Shown here: positions 55,254 through 63,313 of the stretch, one piece after another
Numbering within the stretch: position 1 is the first letter of the stretch
Layout: the number at the start of each line of letters is the position of its first letter
Assembly (NCBI GenBank): GCA_034520625.1
Contig: JAXHNI010000003.1
Location: forward strand, 322,553-386,552
Length of the DNA: 64,000 nt
From: JAANXG01 sp034520625
GTDB lineage: Bacteria > Pseudomonadota > Gammaproteobacteria > Arenicellales > JAANXG01
Reading direction: 5' to 3'
Notes under the pieces: model-generated
What the model saw: the letters and a program-made list of their open reading frames with translations, nothing else
Database searches by the model: none
Told to the model about the DNA's origin: nothing
Made by a program: the position numbers and the translations under genes

Positions 55254-56158
55254 AAACCGGGATCGCCGCGGAGGACCGTCGATGCATCGACCGGTTTTCG
55301 GATGCCCTGTGGCTGGAATCCGGTCTCAGTGACAACACCCTCTCCGCGTACCGGCGGGACCTGGCGGCGTTTGCCCGGCACCAGTTCAAGCGCAATCGAA
55401 CCCTGCTGCGGGCGACCCGCGAGGATCTTCAGTCTCATCTCGGCGATCGCTTCACCCGGGGGGCTCGTGCCAGCAGCAGTGCCCGTTCCTTGTCCGCGCT
55501 GCGGCGTTTCTACCGTTTCCTGCTGCGGGAAGGGGAGATCGAAACCGACCCGTCGCTGGATATCTCTTCCCCCAGGCTTGGCAAGCCGCTTCCCAAGTCG
55601 TTGTCCGAGTCGGACGTCGACAGCCTGCTGGACGCCCCCGATGCCGGGACGCCCCTGGGCTGCCGGGACCGTGCGATGCTGGAGACCCTCTATGCCACCG
55701 GGCTTCGCGTGACGGAGCTCGTGCAACTGCGCATGAGCGAGCTGCGGACGAACCCCGGCGTCGTGCAGATTGTGGGCAAGGGCGGCAAGGAACGCCTGGT
55801 GCCGCTCGGGGAAAGCGCCATGGATGCCGTGGACCACTACCTGCGAACCGCGCGGGGCGAGCTCCTCGGGGCCCGCGCCTCGGAGCATGTGTTCGTCACC
55901 CGCCGCGGCGGCGGCATGACCCGCCAGGCGTTCTGGCAGCTCATCAAGCGCTACGCTACGATCGCCGGGATCAAGACCCACCTGTCCCCGCATACCCTGC
56001 GCCACGCCTTCGCCACGCATCTCCTGAACCACGGCGCCGACCTGCGCTCGGTGCAGATGCTGCTCGGCCACTCGGACCTGTCCACCACCCAGATCTATAC
56101 CCACGTCGCCCGCGAGCGGCTCCGGAATCTGCACGCCCGGCACCATCCGCGGGGCTAG
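55217..56158 (+). CDS. xerD: Site-specific tyrosine recombinase XerD
   Basis: XerD with XerC resolves chromosome dimers at dif, controlled by FtsK. From the GTG at 55217 it has 313 residues. The N-terminal SAM-like domain is followed by the catalytic domain with Arg in GLRVTELVQL, Lys in VGKGGKER, His-x-x-Arg in SPHTLRHAFATHLL, His in LLGHSDLSTTQIYTHV and the nucleophile Tyr in QIYTHV. Length and RLV-type context favour XerD over XerC. The N-terminal 15 residues are shared with the overlap and may not be native; homology starts at about IDRFSDALWLE. Confidence 0.92.
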   Translation: MGQEAGAGAGPVETGIAAEDRRCIDRFSDALWLESGLSDNTLSAYRRDLAAFARHQFKRNRTLLRATREDLQSHLGDRFTRGARASSSARSLSALRRFYRFLLREGEIETDPSLDISSPRLGKPLPKSLSESDVDSLLDAPDAGTPLGCRDRAMLETLYATGLRVTELVQLRMSELRTNPGVVQIVGKGGKERLVPLGESAMDAVDHYLRTARGELLGARASEHVFVTRRGGGMTRQAFWQLIKRYATIAGIKTHLSPHTLRHAFATHLLNHGADLRSVQMLLGHSDLSTTQIYTHVARERLRNLHARHHPRG

Positions 56159-56164
56159 GAGCCC

Positions 56165-57832
56165 ATGCCGCCGATGCCACGGTCCGCTATCACGAAGGGG
56201 AGAAAACAGAGTTTGTCCAGGCGCAAACTGTTCGAGTTGCTGAGGGAACCGGGGAACCTTGCAATAATCGTGCTCGGCTGGTTCATCGTATGCGTGCCTG
56301 GCCTGCTGTACGGCCTGCCGCAGCTGCTCGATGCGGATGAGGAAATATTCGTCCATCATGCATACAAGATGTTGAGGCCGCCGTACTGGGATCCCGGTTG
56401 GTACGGGGCGCCGGCGAGTACACTGATGGACATTCTCGCCCCTTTGTATGCAGTAGTTCTTCTGGCGGGGAAAACCTTCGGTGGTATTGATTCAGTATAC
56501 CTGTCGTTCCATCAGAACATGGATGTGTATGTGTTGCTGGGAAGGGGTGTGACGGCGCTTGCCCTGCTCGGCGCGGCGTGTGCCCTGTATCTATATGCCA
56601 GGACGTTTCTGTCCGCGGTACCGGCACTCGCTGCAGCCCTGGTGTTCCTGTTCGCACCTGAGGTCGTGTCCCACGGTCAGATCGTCAGAATGGACGTATT
56701 CATGATCCTGTTTCTCGTGCTGGTGCTTCATTTTTCGAACAGAATTGCATATCGGGCCGAGCCAAGGCATTTCGTGCTGGCGGGCCTCGCCCTGGGCGCG
56801 GCGGTGACAAGCAAGTACCCGGGTTTAGTGGGGGTTGTGGCAATCGTTCTGGCGGCGGGGATGGCATGGCGGGACGGCACACTCAATATCCGGCAGGCGG
56901 CCGGATATCTGAGTCTTTGCGCGGTCTCCAGCTTAGCGGCCGCATTTGTGCTCGGACCATATCTGTTTCTCAATATGGGAGAAATGCTGTCGGACGTTAT
57001 TTACGAGGCGAGGTCAACCCATCTGAGCGCTACCAGTACCGGTTTTATCTCCAACTTGGGCTTCTATCTGTTTTCCGCTATTCCGGCAATCGTGGGAAGT
57101 GTCGCGGGGATTGTCGGCGGTATTGGACTCCTCGAGGGAACTTTGCGAAGACCCGGGAAGGAAGTAATCCTGGTATCCGTGTTCGGCCTGTGCTTTCTGC
57201 TTTTCATTTCCATGCTCTCGCTCCAATGGGTTCGTTGGGGGCTTCCCTTTGCCGTCGTGATCGCCGTCGGCACGGGGGTCGTGGTGCAAAGCCTGTCGCG
57301 ATCGTTTCGAGTTTCTGGTGGCAAGGGCTGCACCGCGGCGGCCTTGACTGCCTTGATCATAGTCGCGCCGGGCGCGGTGCAGTCCGGGAAGGTGACGTAC
57401 CTGAAAGCAGCAAACCAGGACACGCGGATTGCAGCGGCGGAATGGATCGAATCGAACGTGCCACGCGGCGCCCGGGTCGCCGTCGAGACTTACGCGCCCC
57501 AGCTCAGCGTTGAGGACTATGAAGTCGTGGTGCCGAGACAAGGCGCGTTGATCGAATTGAACGAAGCGTGGTGGTATCGAAAACGTCCACCGCCGTTTTT
57601 CGGCTCATTCGGGAGTCATTTCGCCGCATCCCGGGCTTCCGGCTCCCTATCATGGAACGTTGATTACATCGTCATCAGCAACTGGGAAGACAGATATGGT
57701 AGGGAAAAACATGATTATCCGGCGCAATTCGAGGTGTACAAGAGTATCCGGAGGCAGTTTGTCCAGGAGAAAAGCTTCACGCCGGGATCCTGGCAGCTCG
57801 GCCCAAATGTGACGGTGTTCCGGGCGCGTTAG
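56165..57832 (+). CDS. Glycosyltransferase family 39-like membrane protein
   Basis: This 555-residue protein has about 12 hydrophobic segments between residues 33 and 420 and a soluble C-terminal part. DADEEIFVHHAYKM in the first extracytoplasmic loop is the D-E/E motif typical of PMT_2/ArnT-type glycosyltransferases that use polyprenyl-phosphate sugars. The acceptor is unknown. The codon usage and base composition appear lower in GC than neighbouring xerD, so recent acquisition is possible. It starts six bases after the xerD stop. Confidence 0.75.
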   Translation: MPPMPRSAITKGRKQSLSRRKLFELLREPGNLAIIVLGWFIVCVPGLLYGLPQLLDADEEIFVHHAYKMLRPPYWDPGWYGAPASTLMDILAPLYAVVLLAGKTFGGIDSVYLSFHQNMDVYVLLGRGVTALALLGAACALYLYARTFLSAVPALAAALVFLFAPEVVSHGQIVRMDVFMILFLVLVLHFSNRIAYRAEPRHFVLAGLALGAAVTSKYPGLVGVVAIVLAAGMAWRDGTLNIRQAAGYLSLCAVSSLAAAFVLGPYLFLNMGEMLSDVIYEARSTHLSATSTGFISNLGFYLFSAIPAIVGSVAGIVGGIGLLEGTLRRPGKEVILVSVFGLCFLLFISMLSLQWVRWGLPFAVVIAVGTGVVVQSLSRSFRVSGGKGCTAAALTALIIVAPGAVQSGKVTYLKAANQDTRIAAAEWIESNVPRGARVAVETYAPQLSVEDYEVVVPRQGALIELNEAWWYRKRPPPFFGSFGSHFAASRASGSLSWNVDYIVISNWEDRYGREKHDYPAQFEVYKSIRRQFVQEKSFTPGSWQLGPNVTVFRAR

Positions 57833-57907
57833 TGCCGAGATTTTTACGGTTGGCAGTTGGCGAGATAGAACTGCCGATCAACAGACCGCGGGAAATCGTG
57901 GGGCAAA

Positions 57908-57941
57908 GAAAAAGGGCCACCCGACTGGTCAGGTGGCCCTT
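57908..57941 (-). terminator. Intrinsic terminator for the DUF1127 transcript
   Basis: AAGGGCCACC (57912-57921) pairs with GGTGGCCCTT (57932-57941) over a 10-nt loop. On the minus strand the stem is followed by TTTTTCTTT, giving a good rho-independent terminator below the gene at 58017-58235. Confidence 0.8.
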
Positions 57942-58016
57942 AGGAATGGATTTCGGTATCGCTACCCAGCTTGTCAGCTGCCATAGTCATTCTCCGTCAG
58001 TCATGAGGAGGAGAGC

Positions 58017-58235
58017 CTAGCTCTTGAGCAGCTTGTCCACGACAGTGGGGATTTCGCCGCGGATCAGGCCGATGTCGGCCAGCTGTCGGTCGGACAGGGC
58101 GTACAGCTCACGGATGGCCATACGTCGCTTGTGCCAGGTGCTCATGGCGTTGGCGCTTTTCCGGATCATGTCGGAAATGCCGGAACCGCGATGGACGACG
58201 GCGGCCGGTGCGGTATCAAATGTTGCGGTTTTCAT
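58017..58235 (-). CDS. DUF1127 (YjiS-like) small protein
   Basis: This 72-residue protein ends with the DUF1127 pattern: WHKRRMAIRELYALSDRQLADIGL, continuing RGEI. Such Arg-rich small proteins in alphaproteobacteria influence phosphate/carbon metabolism and RNA turnover, but their role in gammaproteobacteria is little known. It lies downstream of a 27-codon membrane peptide gene on the same strand, and a GcvA-like LysR regulator is divergent; the three may be linked. A strong terminator lies 75 bases beyond the stop. Confidence 0.88.
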   Translation of the reverse strand: MKTATFDTAPAAVVHRGSGISDMIRKSANAMSTWHKRRMAIRELYALSDRQLADIGLIRGEIPTVVDKLLKS

Positions 58236-58273
58236 CTAAAAATCTCCAATAAAATCAAAGGGTTAATGTTGAA

Positions 58274-58357
58274 TCAGTAAATCGTGACCACGAGGGCCAG
58301 GATCGCTGCGGCGCCCACATAGGCGAGCAGGAATCGGACTCGGATATCTTCCAGCAT
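58274..58357 (-). CDS. 27-residue predicted membrane peptide
   Basis: The frame MLEDIRVRFLLAYVGAAAIL, continuing ALVVTIY, encodes a charged start followed by one transmembrane helix. AAGGTGA lies seven bases before the ATG at 58357. The open frame extends to 58483 with other starts (58394), giving 40 or 69 residues, but only the 27-residue form has a good ribosome site. It is directly upstream of the DUF1127 gene. The short length makes it uncertain. Confidence 0.5.
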   Translation of the reverse strand: MLEDIRVRFLLAYVGAAAILALVVTIY

Positions 58358-58512
58358 GGTTGTCACCTTCAGGTTTTCGTGTAATGATCTGCTCATGTAA
58401 TTGTTGCGTCGCAACATGAGCACTTTTCGTATAATAGGGGTGAAAAGCCCCATTATCAAAGGAAATATATTAATCCAAATCATGAGGATTTACTCATGAT
58501 AGAGTCCACCGC

Positions 58513-59460
58513 ATGACCCGCCTGCCCCCGATCTCCGGCCTCCGGGCCCTGGAAGCCGCCGCCCGCCACCTCAGCTACACCCGGGCGGCGGAGGAGCTGA
58601 ACGTGACCCAGAGCGCGGTGAGTCACCAGATCCGGCATATCGAGGAGCTGTGGGACCTGCAGCTCTTCGAGCGCCGGGGGCGGCGCCTGGTGCTCACCGA
58701 GGCCGGGCATGCCCTGGTGCCGATCATGCGGGAGTTCATGCAGCGGCTGACCAGCACCCTGGAGGAGCTGGCGGGGTCCAACGAGGACGAGACGGGATCC
58801 CTGCGGATCAGCCTGCTGCAGTCGTTCGCGTTCAAATGGCTGGTGCCGCGCCTCGGGGATTTCAATCGAAAACACCCGGAAATCAACGTCTGGATCTCCA
58901 CCAGCGAAGAGCTGACGGACCTCAACCGGGAGGACGTGGACCTGGCGATCCGGCTCGGGTACGGCCACTGGCCGGGGCTTTACGTCAAATTCCTGTTCCG
59001 GGAATACGTGTTCCCCGTGGCCAGCCCGGCCTTCCTGGAGCGCCAGGGGCGGCCGGAAACCCCGCGGGACCTGCTGAAATATCCTCTGATCCAGCGCACC
59101 AGCCTGGACATCTGCCCGCGCTGGCGGGACTGGTTCCGGGACGCCAAGGTGCGGGTGCGGTCGCTGCCCCGCGGCACCCACCTGCCGGACACCAGCATGG
59201 GGGTGCTCGCCGCCATCGACGGGCAGGGCATCGCCCTGGCCCGCAGCGCCCACGTCATGGGGGACCTGGAGGCGGGCCGGCTGGTGAAGCTGTTCAACGT
59301 CTTCAGCCCCTCGCCGGTGGCCTACTACATCGTTGCCCGCCGCGGCACCGAAACCCAGCCCCACGCCGCGTCATTCATCGAGTGGCTCTCCGGGGAGGCC
59401 CATACCGCCCAACGCGAATTCGACGAGGACGCCGGCGTCAACCCCCCCGAAGGCGCCTGA
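58513..59460 (+). CDS. LysR-type regulator, GcvA-like
   Basis: This 315-residue regulator has an N-terminal HTH (AARHLSYTRAAEELNVTQSAVSHQI at about residues 15-39), preceded by LPPISGLRALEAA, the GcvA-type start, and an effector domain from about residue 90. GcvA regulates glycine cleavage in E. coli; many homologues control other genes. It is divergent from the small membrane peptide/DUF1127 pair with about 155 bases between, so it may control them. Confidence 0.9.
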   Translation: MTRLPPISGLRALEAAARHLSYTRAAEELNVTQSAVSHQIRHIEELWDLQLFERRGRRLVLTEAGHALVPIMREFMQRLTSTLEELAGSNEDETGSLRISLLQSFAFKWLVPRLGDFNRKHPEINVWISTSEELTDLNREDVDLAIRLGYGHWPGLYVKFLFREYVFPVASPAFLERQGRPETPRDLLKYPLIQRTSLDICPRWRDWFRDAKVRVRSLPRGTHLPDTSMGVLAAIDGQGIALARSAHVMGDLEAGRLVKLFNVFSPSPVAYYIVARRGTETQPHAASFIEWLSGEAHTAQREFDEDAGVNPPEGA

Positions 59461-59479
59461 AATCAACTACCCCGACCCC

Positions 59480-59505
59480 CTGTAGGTCGGGCGCAAGCCC
59501 GACAA
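59480..59505. repeat. Small palindrome GTCGGGC-GCAA-GCCCGAC
   Basis: TGTAGGTCGGGCGCAAGCCC followed by GAC is a widespread intergenic hairpin type, here just after the LysR gene (20 bases beyond its stop). The rest of 59506-59677 shows no gene. Confidence 0.6.
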
Positions 59506-59677
59506 CCCCGCCCAATCAAAGCCCGCGTCTTCAATCCAGTCGTGATCCTCCAAACGCCACCCCACCCGACTCCCAATAACTCACTCCAAGAAATCACGTT
59601 AACCATCTGATATTCCGTCAAAAAATACCCCAAAACCTGCTATTTCTCTTGTAGCCACGCCCGTCGCGTGAAAAAAT

Positions 59678-59696
59678 CCGTTCAACCGTTGAACGG
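59678..59696. promoter_or_regulatory. 8-bp dyad, candidate operator
   Basis: CCGTTCAA-CCG-TTGAACGG is a perfect 8-bp inverted repeat 77 bases before the MarR-type gene start. It could bind the dimeric regulator itself or form an RNA hairpin. It is upstream of the ops-like element. Confidence 0.4.
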
Positions 59697-59750
59697 AGCG
59701 GTCGCTAATAACCACAAATCCGTTTCTCACCTGATGCCAACACCTACAAC

Positions 59751-59776
59751 CAGTGCTCGGCAGGGCGGTAGCGTGC
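59751..59776 (+). promoter_or_regulatory. JUMPstart/ops-like element
   Basis: GGCGGTAGCGTGC (59764-59776) equals the ops core that recruits the NusG paralogue RfaH to RNA polymerase pausing on long polysaccharide operons. CAGTGCTC (59751-59758), the first block of the 39-bp JUMPstart sequence, lies just before it, with a shorter spacer than usual. It is placed exactly at the entrance of the exopolysaccharide genes. The GTG inside it (59773) is also the best start of the regulator gene. Confidence 0.75.
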
Positions 59777-60117
59777 CCGAAGCCCTCCCCGACGAAACCC
59801 GGTACCGGCTCCTGAAATACCTGGAGTCCAACCCGGACGCCAGCCAGCGCGCCCTCGCTCGGGAACTGGACGTCAGCCTGGGCAAGGTGAACTATTGCAT
59901 CAAAGCCCTGGTCGACCGGGGCTGGGTCACAGTCGGCCGCTTCCGGCGCAGCAACAACAAGTTGGCCTACGCCTACAAGCTCACCCCAAAGGGCATCGAG
60001 GCCAAGGCCGAAGCCACCGTCCGGTTCCTCAACCGCAAGCTCAACGAGTACCAGGCCCTGCAATCCGAAATCGAGACCCTGCGCGAAGAAGCCCGCAAGC
60101 TGGATACGACAGAATGA
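59773..60117 (+). CDS. EPS-associated MarR-type transcriptional regulator
   Basis: This 114-residue winged-helix protein has YRLLKYLESNPDASQRALARELDVSLGKVNYCIKALVDRGWV, here split as YRLLKYLESNPDAS and LARELDVSLGKVNY, followed by a basic wing and a coiled C-terminus (EYQALQSEIETLREEARKL). This is the small regulator that opens many exopolysaccharide/exosortase loci. The GTG at 59773 was chosen since AGGG lies seven bases upstream and homology starts near ALPDETRY; longer starts at 59734 or 59668 exist but would place the ops element inside the coding region. Confidence 0.85.
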   Translation: MPEALPDETRYRLLKYLESNPDASQRALARELDVSLGKVNYCIKALVDRGWVTVGRFRRSNNKLAYAYKLTPKGIEAKAEATVRFLNRKLNEYQALQSEIETLREEARKLDTTE

Positions 60118-60162
60118 TTCCTCGCTGTTTGAACGGCTCATGGCTCGTCATTGCCGTGGCCC

Positions 60163-60223
60163 GTCATTGCGAGGAGCGCAGCCCCCACCGTCATTGCGAG
60201 GAGCGCAGCGACGAAGCAATCCA
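60163..60223. repeat. GAAGCAATCC palindromic repeat, two tandem half copies
   Basis: GTCATTGCGAGGAGCGCAGC occurs twice (60163 and 60190), and the second is followed by GACGAAGCAATCC. The rest of 60118-60298 shows no gene. Confidence 0.7.
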
Positions 60224-60298
60224 TAACAAACCAAAAAAGAACAAATACTCGTACCCGCTACTGAATCCAGCATCTGAACGTCGTTCCATCGCCCCCAC

Positions 60299-62116
60299 GT
60301 GATCACCTCCCTGAAAAAACTCTGGTGGCTCCTCTCCCGCCGGGAAAAGCGCAACGCGTTCCTCCTGAGCCTGCTGCTCCTGGTGAACGGTGTGCTGGAA
60401 ATGGTGGGCGTCGGCATCGTCCCGGTCTACGTCGGCATCGTCGCCTACCCGGACAAACTGATCGAGCACGACCTCGTTCAGGCTGTGTTCGCCTCACCCG
60501 GCGAGATTCTCACTCAGACGACCCTGCTGTACTGGGGCAGCGCGGCAGTACTCGTCTTCTTTACAGTGAAGCTGCTGTATACGGTGTTTCTCAGCTACTA
60601 CCAGGCCCGCTTCGTCCACAACCGCGTGCTCAAGATCGGCGACCGCCTGTTCACCGCCTACATGCTGGCCCCGTACACCTTCCACCTCGGCCGCAACAGC
60701 GCCCAGCTCCTGCGCAACGTGAATACTGAATGCACCCAGCTCGGTGCCAGCGTGTTGGCCCCCGTCATCCAACTCGCCACGCACTTTTTCGTGGTGCTAG
60801 CGGTTGCCGGGCTGTTGATCGTGGCGTCGCCGGGTTTCGCGGTAGCGTCCCTGGTGCTGTTCATCGCTGTCGCCGCGGCGGTGTCGGGAACGCTGCACGG
60901 CAAGTTCAAAGAACTGGGGCTGAAGGCCCAGGCCGCCCGCGGCGAAGTCGTGCGGAGCGTCAACGAAGGCCTGGGCGGCGTCAAGGAGATCCGCATCCTG
61001 CAGCGCGAAGGTGCTTTCACCGGCCGCTTCCGCGAAGCACTGGGCGATACCCTGTACGTCCAGCGTTTCATGCAGGTGATCGGACATGCGATACCCGTGG
61101 TCATGGAATGGGTGAGTGTGGCGGGACTGCTGGTTGTTGTACTGCTGTTGTTCGGCATGGGGAACGCCTCGGAAACCGTGGTCTCAACCGTGGTGTTGTT
61201 CACTGTCGCTCTGTTGCGCCTGAAGGGCGCCATCGGCTCGATTATCGGACGGTATACGGGATTGCGGCAGAATCTCGTATCAGTTGACGTGGTCTACGAC
61301 GATCTCTGTACCCTGGAGCGCGAAGCAACTGAAGAGGGCGGCGTTCGCAAAAAGCTGCTCGAAGAAGGCGGTTCCCTGCCGGTGATCGACTTCAGGCATC
61401 AGATCGTCCTAGAGGACATCAGCTTTCGCTACCCGAACGCCCACGAGGACGCTCTCCGGGACGTTTCGCTGACCATCGATAAGGGCGAAGCCATCGGCTT
61501 CGTGGGCAGCACGGGGGCCGGTAAGTCCACCCTCATCGATGTCGTGCTCGGAGTCCTGACGCCTACCACCGGCAAGTTGCTCGTGGACGGCGTGCACATC
61601 CGTACCGACATGGACGCCTGGCAGCGCAATGTCGGTTATATCCCGCAGTCGATCTATCTCGTCGACGGCACCATCAAGCAGAATATCGCCCTGGGCCTGC
61701 CGGCCGCGCGCATAGACGACGTGGCGGTCGAACGCAGTATGCGCGCCGCCCACCTGGAACACTTCATCGCGACGCTCCCAAACGGTGTCAACACCATCGT
61801 CGGTGAGCGCGGCATTCGGCTGTCAGGCGGCCAGCGCCAACGCATAGCTATCGCCAGAGCGCTGTACCACAACCCCGACGTGCTCATAATGGATGAGGCG
61901 ACTTCCGCATTGGACAACGTCACAGAACGGGCAGTCATTCGCGCCGTGGAAGAGCTGAAAGGCGAGCGAACGATACTGATGATCGCTCACCGACTGTCGA
62001 CGGTGAGAAACTGCGACCGGATCGTCCTGCTGGGGCACGGTATCGTCGAGGCGATCGGAACTTATGAAGAACTGATCGAGGCCAGCGAAGACTTTCGGCG
62101 CATGGCGCAGGTCTAG
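60299..62116 (+). CDS. ABC transporter, fused permease-ATPase (exporter/flippase type)
   Basis: This 605-residue protein has six transmembrane helices in the first 320 residues and a C-terminal nucleotide-binding domain: Walker A GSTGAGKST near residue 401, signature LSGGQRQRIAIARAL, Walker B DVLIMDEATSALD and the H-loop IAHRLS. This MsbA/PglK-like form flips lipid-linked oligosaccharides or exports other substrates. Position directly after the EPS regulator suggests a glycan-related role. The start is GTG at 60299; no strong ribosome site is seen. Confidence 0.9.
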   Translation: MITSLKKLWWLLSRREKRNAFLLSLLLLVNGVLEMVGVGIVPVYVGIVAYPDKLIEHDLVQAVFASPGEILTQTTLLYWGSAAVLVFFTVKLLYTVFLSYYQARFVHNRVLKIGDRLFTAYMLAPYTFHLGRNSAQLLRNVNTECTQLGASVLAPVIQLATHFFVVLAVAGLLIVASPGFAVASLVLFIAVAAAVSGTLHGKFKELGLKAQAARGEVVRSVNEGLGGVKEIRILQREGAFTGRFREALGDTLYVQRFMQVIGHAIPVVMEWVSVAGLLVVVLLLFGMGNASETVVSTVVLFTVALLRLKGAIGSIIGRYTGLRQNLVSVDVVYDDLCTLEREATEEGGVRKKLLEEGGSLPVIDFRHQIVLEDISFRYPNAHEDALRDVSLTIDKGEAIGFVGSTGAGKSTLIDVVLGVLTPTTGKLLVDGVHIRTDMDAWQRNVGYIPQSIYLVDGTIKQNIALGLPAARIDDVAVERSMRAAHLEHFIATLPNGVNTIVGERGIRLSGGQRQRIAIARALYHNPDVLIMDEATSALDNVTERAVIRAVEELKGERTILMIAHRLSTVRNCDRIVLLGHGIVEAIGTYEELIEASEDFRRMAQV

Positions 62117-62140
62117 TCGACGGTCAGCGGCCCCAACGAG

Positions 62141-63200
62141 ATGACATACATGGACTCGCTTGTCCTGGCTCCACGGGTGATGACAAGGCTCATCAAATCA
62201 GCGCGGTATCGCTCTGCGCGAGCGTTTCGGAATTTCCGGCGAGTGTTCCGTCGTGTCCTTCCCGGCAACGCCCTGCTACTGGAAGTGTACGGACGCGAGA
62301 TCACTGTGACCGATGCGGGAATTTCGGCATATCGACGCCTTTGCGAGACAGACGGATCCCAGGCAATGCTCCGCCGCAACGTCCACCGATTGGAAAAGGG
62401 CTTGCTGATGCGCCCACGTCGCGATCTGTTCGCCGTCGATTACATTGACGAAACCGTGGACGCACTGGCGCGCGCCACGAACCGACCGGATCAGTCGAGC
62501 GATGAGCTGTGCTGGGCCGCCGATGTGATCCGTTGTTACTTTTCTGTAACGCGTGCAGATCCGTCGACAGACGACGCACGCGAACGATTCGACGGACTGG
62601 ACAAGACTCTGGGACCGCCTGGCGGGCAGTGTGCCCTATACGCGGGACGAAGCAGATCGCGAACAATGCACCTTCGAGAGCCTGTTTGCGCTGGCCAAGC
62701 GGCGACGGTCAGTCAGATGGTTCCTGCCCAGGCCTGTGCCGAGGGAGTTGGTGGAGCGCGCAATGCTCGTGGCAAGGGAAGCACCGAGCGCATGCAATCG
62801 GCAGCCGTTTGTATTCCGTGTCTTCGACAATCCCGGCAGGATCCGGGAAATCGCCGAAATTCCGATGGGTGCGGCAGGTTACAGCCATCAGATCCCAATG
62901 CTGGTTGTGGTAATAGGCCAGATGCGGAACTTCTTCGATCCGAGGGACCGCCACCTGATCTACATCGACGGCGCCCTGTCCGGCATGAGCTTTGCCCTTG
63001 CCCTCGAAACTTTGGGCCTAAGCTCCTGCATCATCAACTGGCCGGACATCGCGGAAAAGGAGCAATCCATGCGAGCCGCACTGGATCTCGAGCCCGATGA
63101 GCGACCGGTTTTCTTAATGGCAGTTGGATATGCTGACGGCAACGGACTTGTGGCCCGTTCCGTTAAGCGCGACATGTACCAACTGCTTCGCTTCAACTAA
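62141..63200 (+). pseudogene. Nitroreductase-family protein with an internal frameshift
   Basis: Two frames together give one protein: an N-terminal part from ATG 62141 (residues such as GREITVTDAGISAYRRLCE and RNVHRLEKGLLMRP) and a C-terminal nitroreductase domain in another frame, ending at 63200 (FALAKRRRSVRWFLPRPVP, APSACNRQPFVFRV, the FMN-binding part). The switch is near 62590-62615, where frame 2 reads ERFDGLDK and frame 3 reads LWDRLAGSVPYTRDE. The total length is off by one base from a multiple of three. This is either a true inactivating frameshift or a sequencing error. Such proteins accompany polysaccharide pyruvylation or EPS genes in several loci. Confidence 0.7.
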
Positions 63201-63313
63201 AGGTATTCATCTTTAGCTGCACGATTCATTCTTCATGGTTCCGTACCGGTTTGCGGTCAATGGACATCCAGTCGGAATTCATTTTTTGAGATGTCGATTA
63301 CAGAACAGTTGAC

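Noticed and set aside
55217..56158. Tyrosine recombinase as part of a prophage or genomic island
   Set aside because: Sequence and length match the housekeeping XerD, and no phage genes or attachment repeats are nearby.
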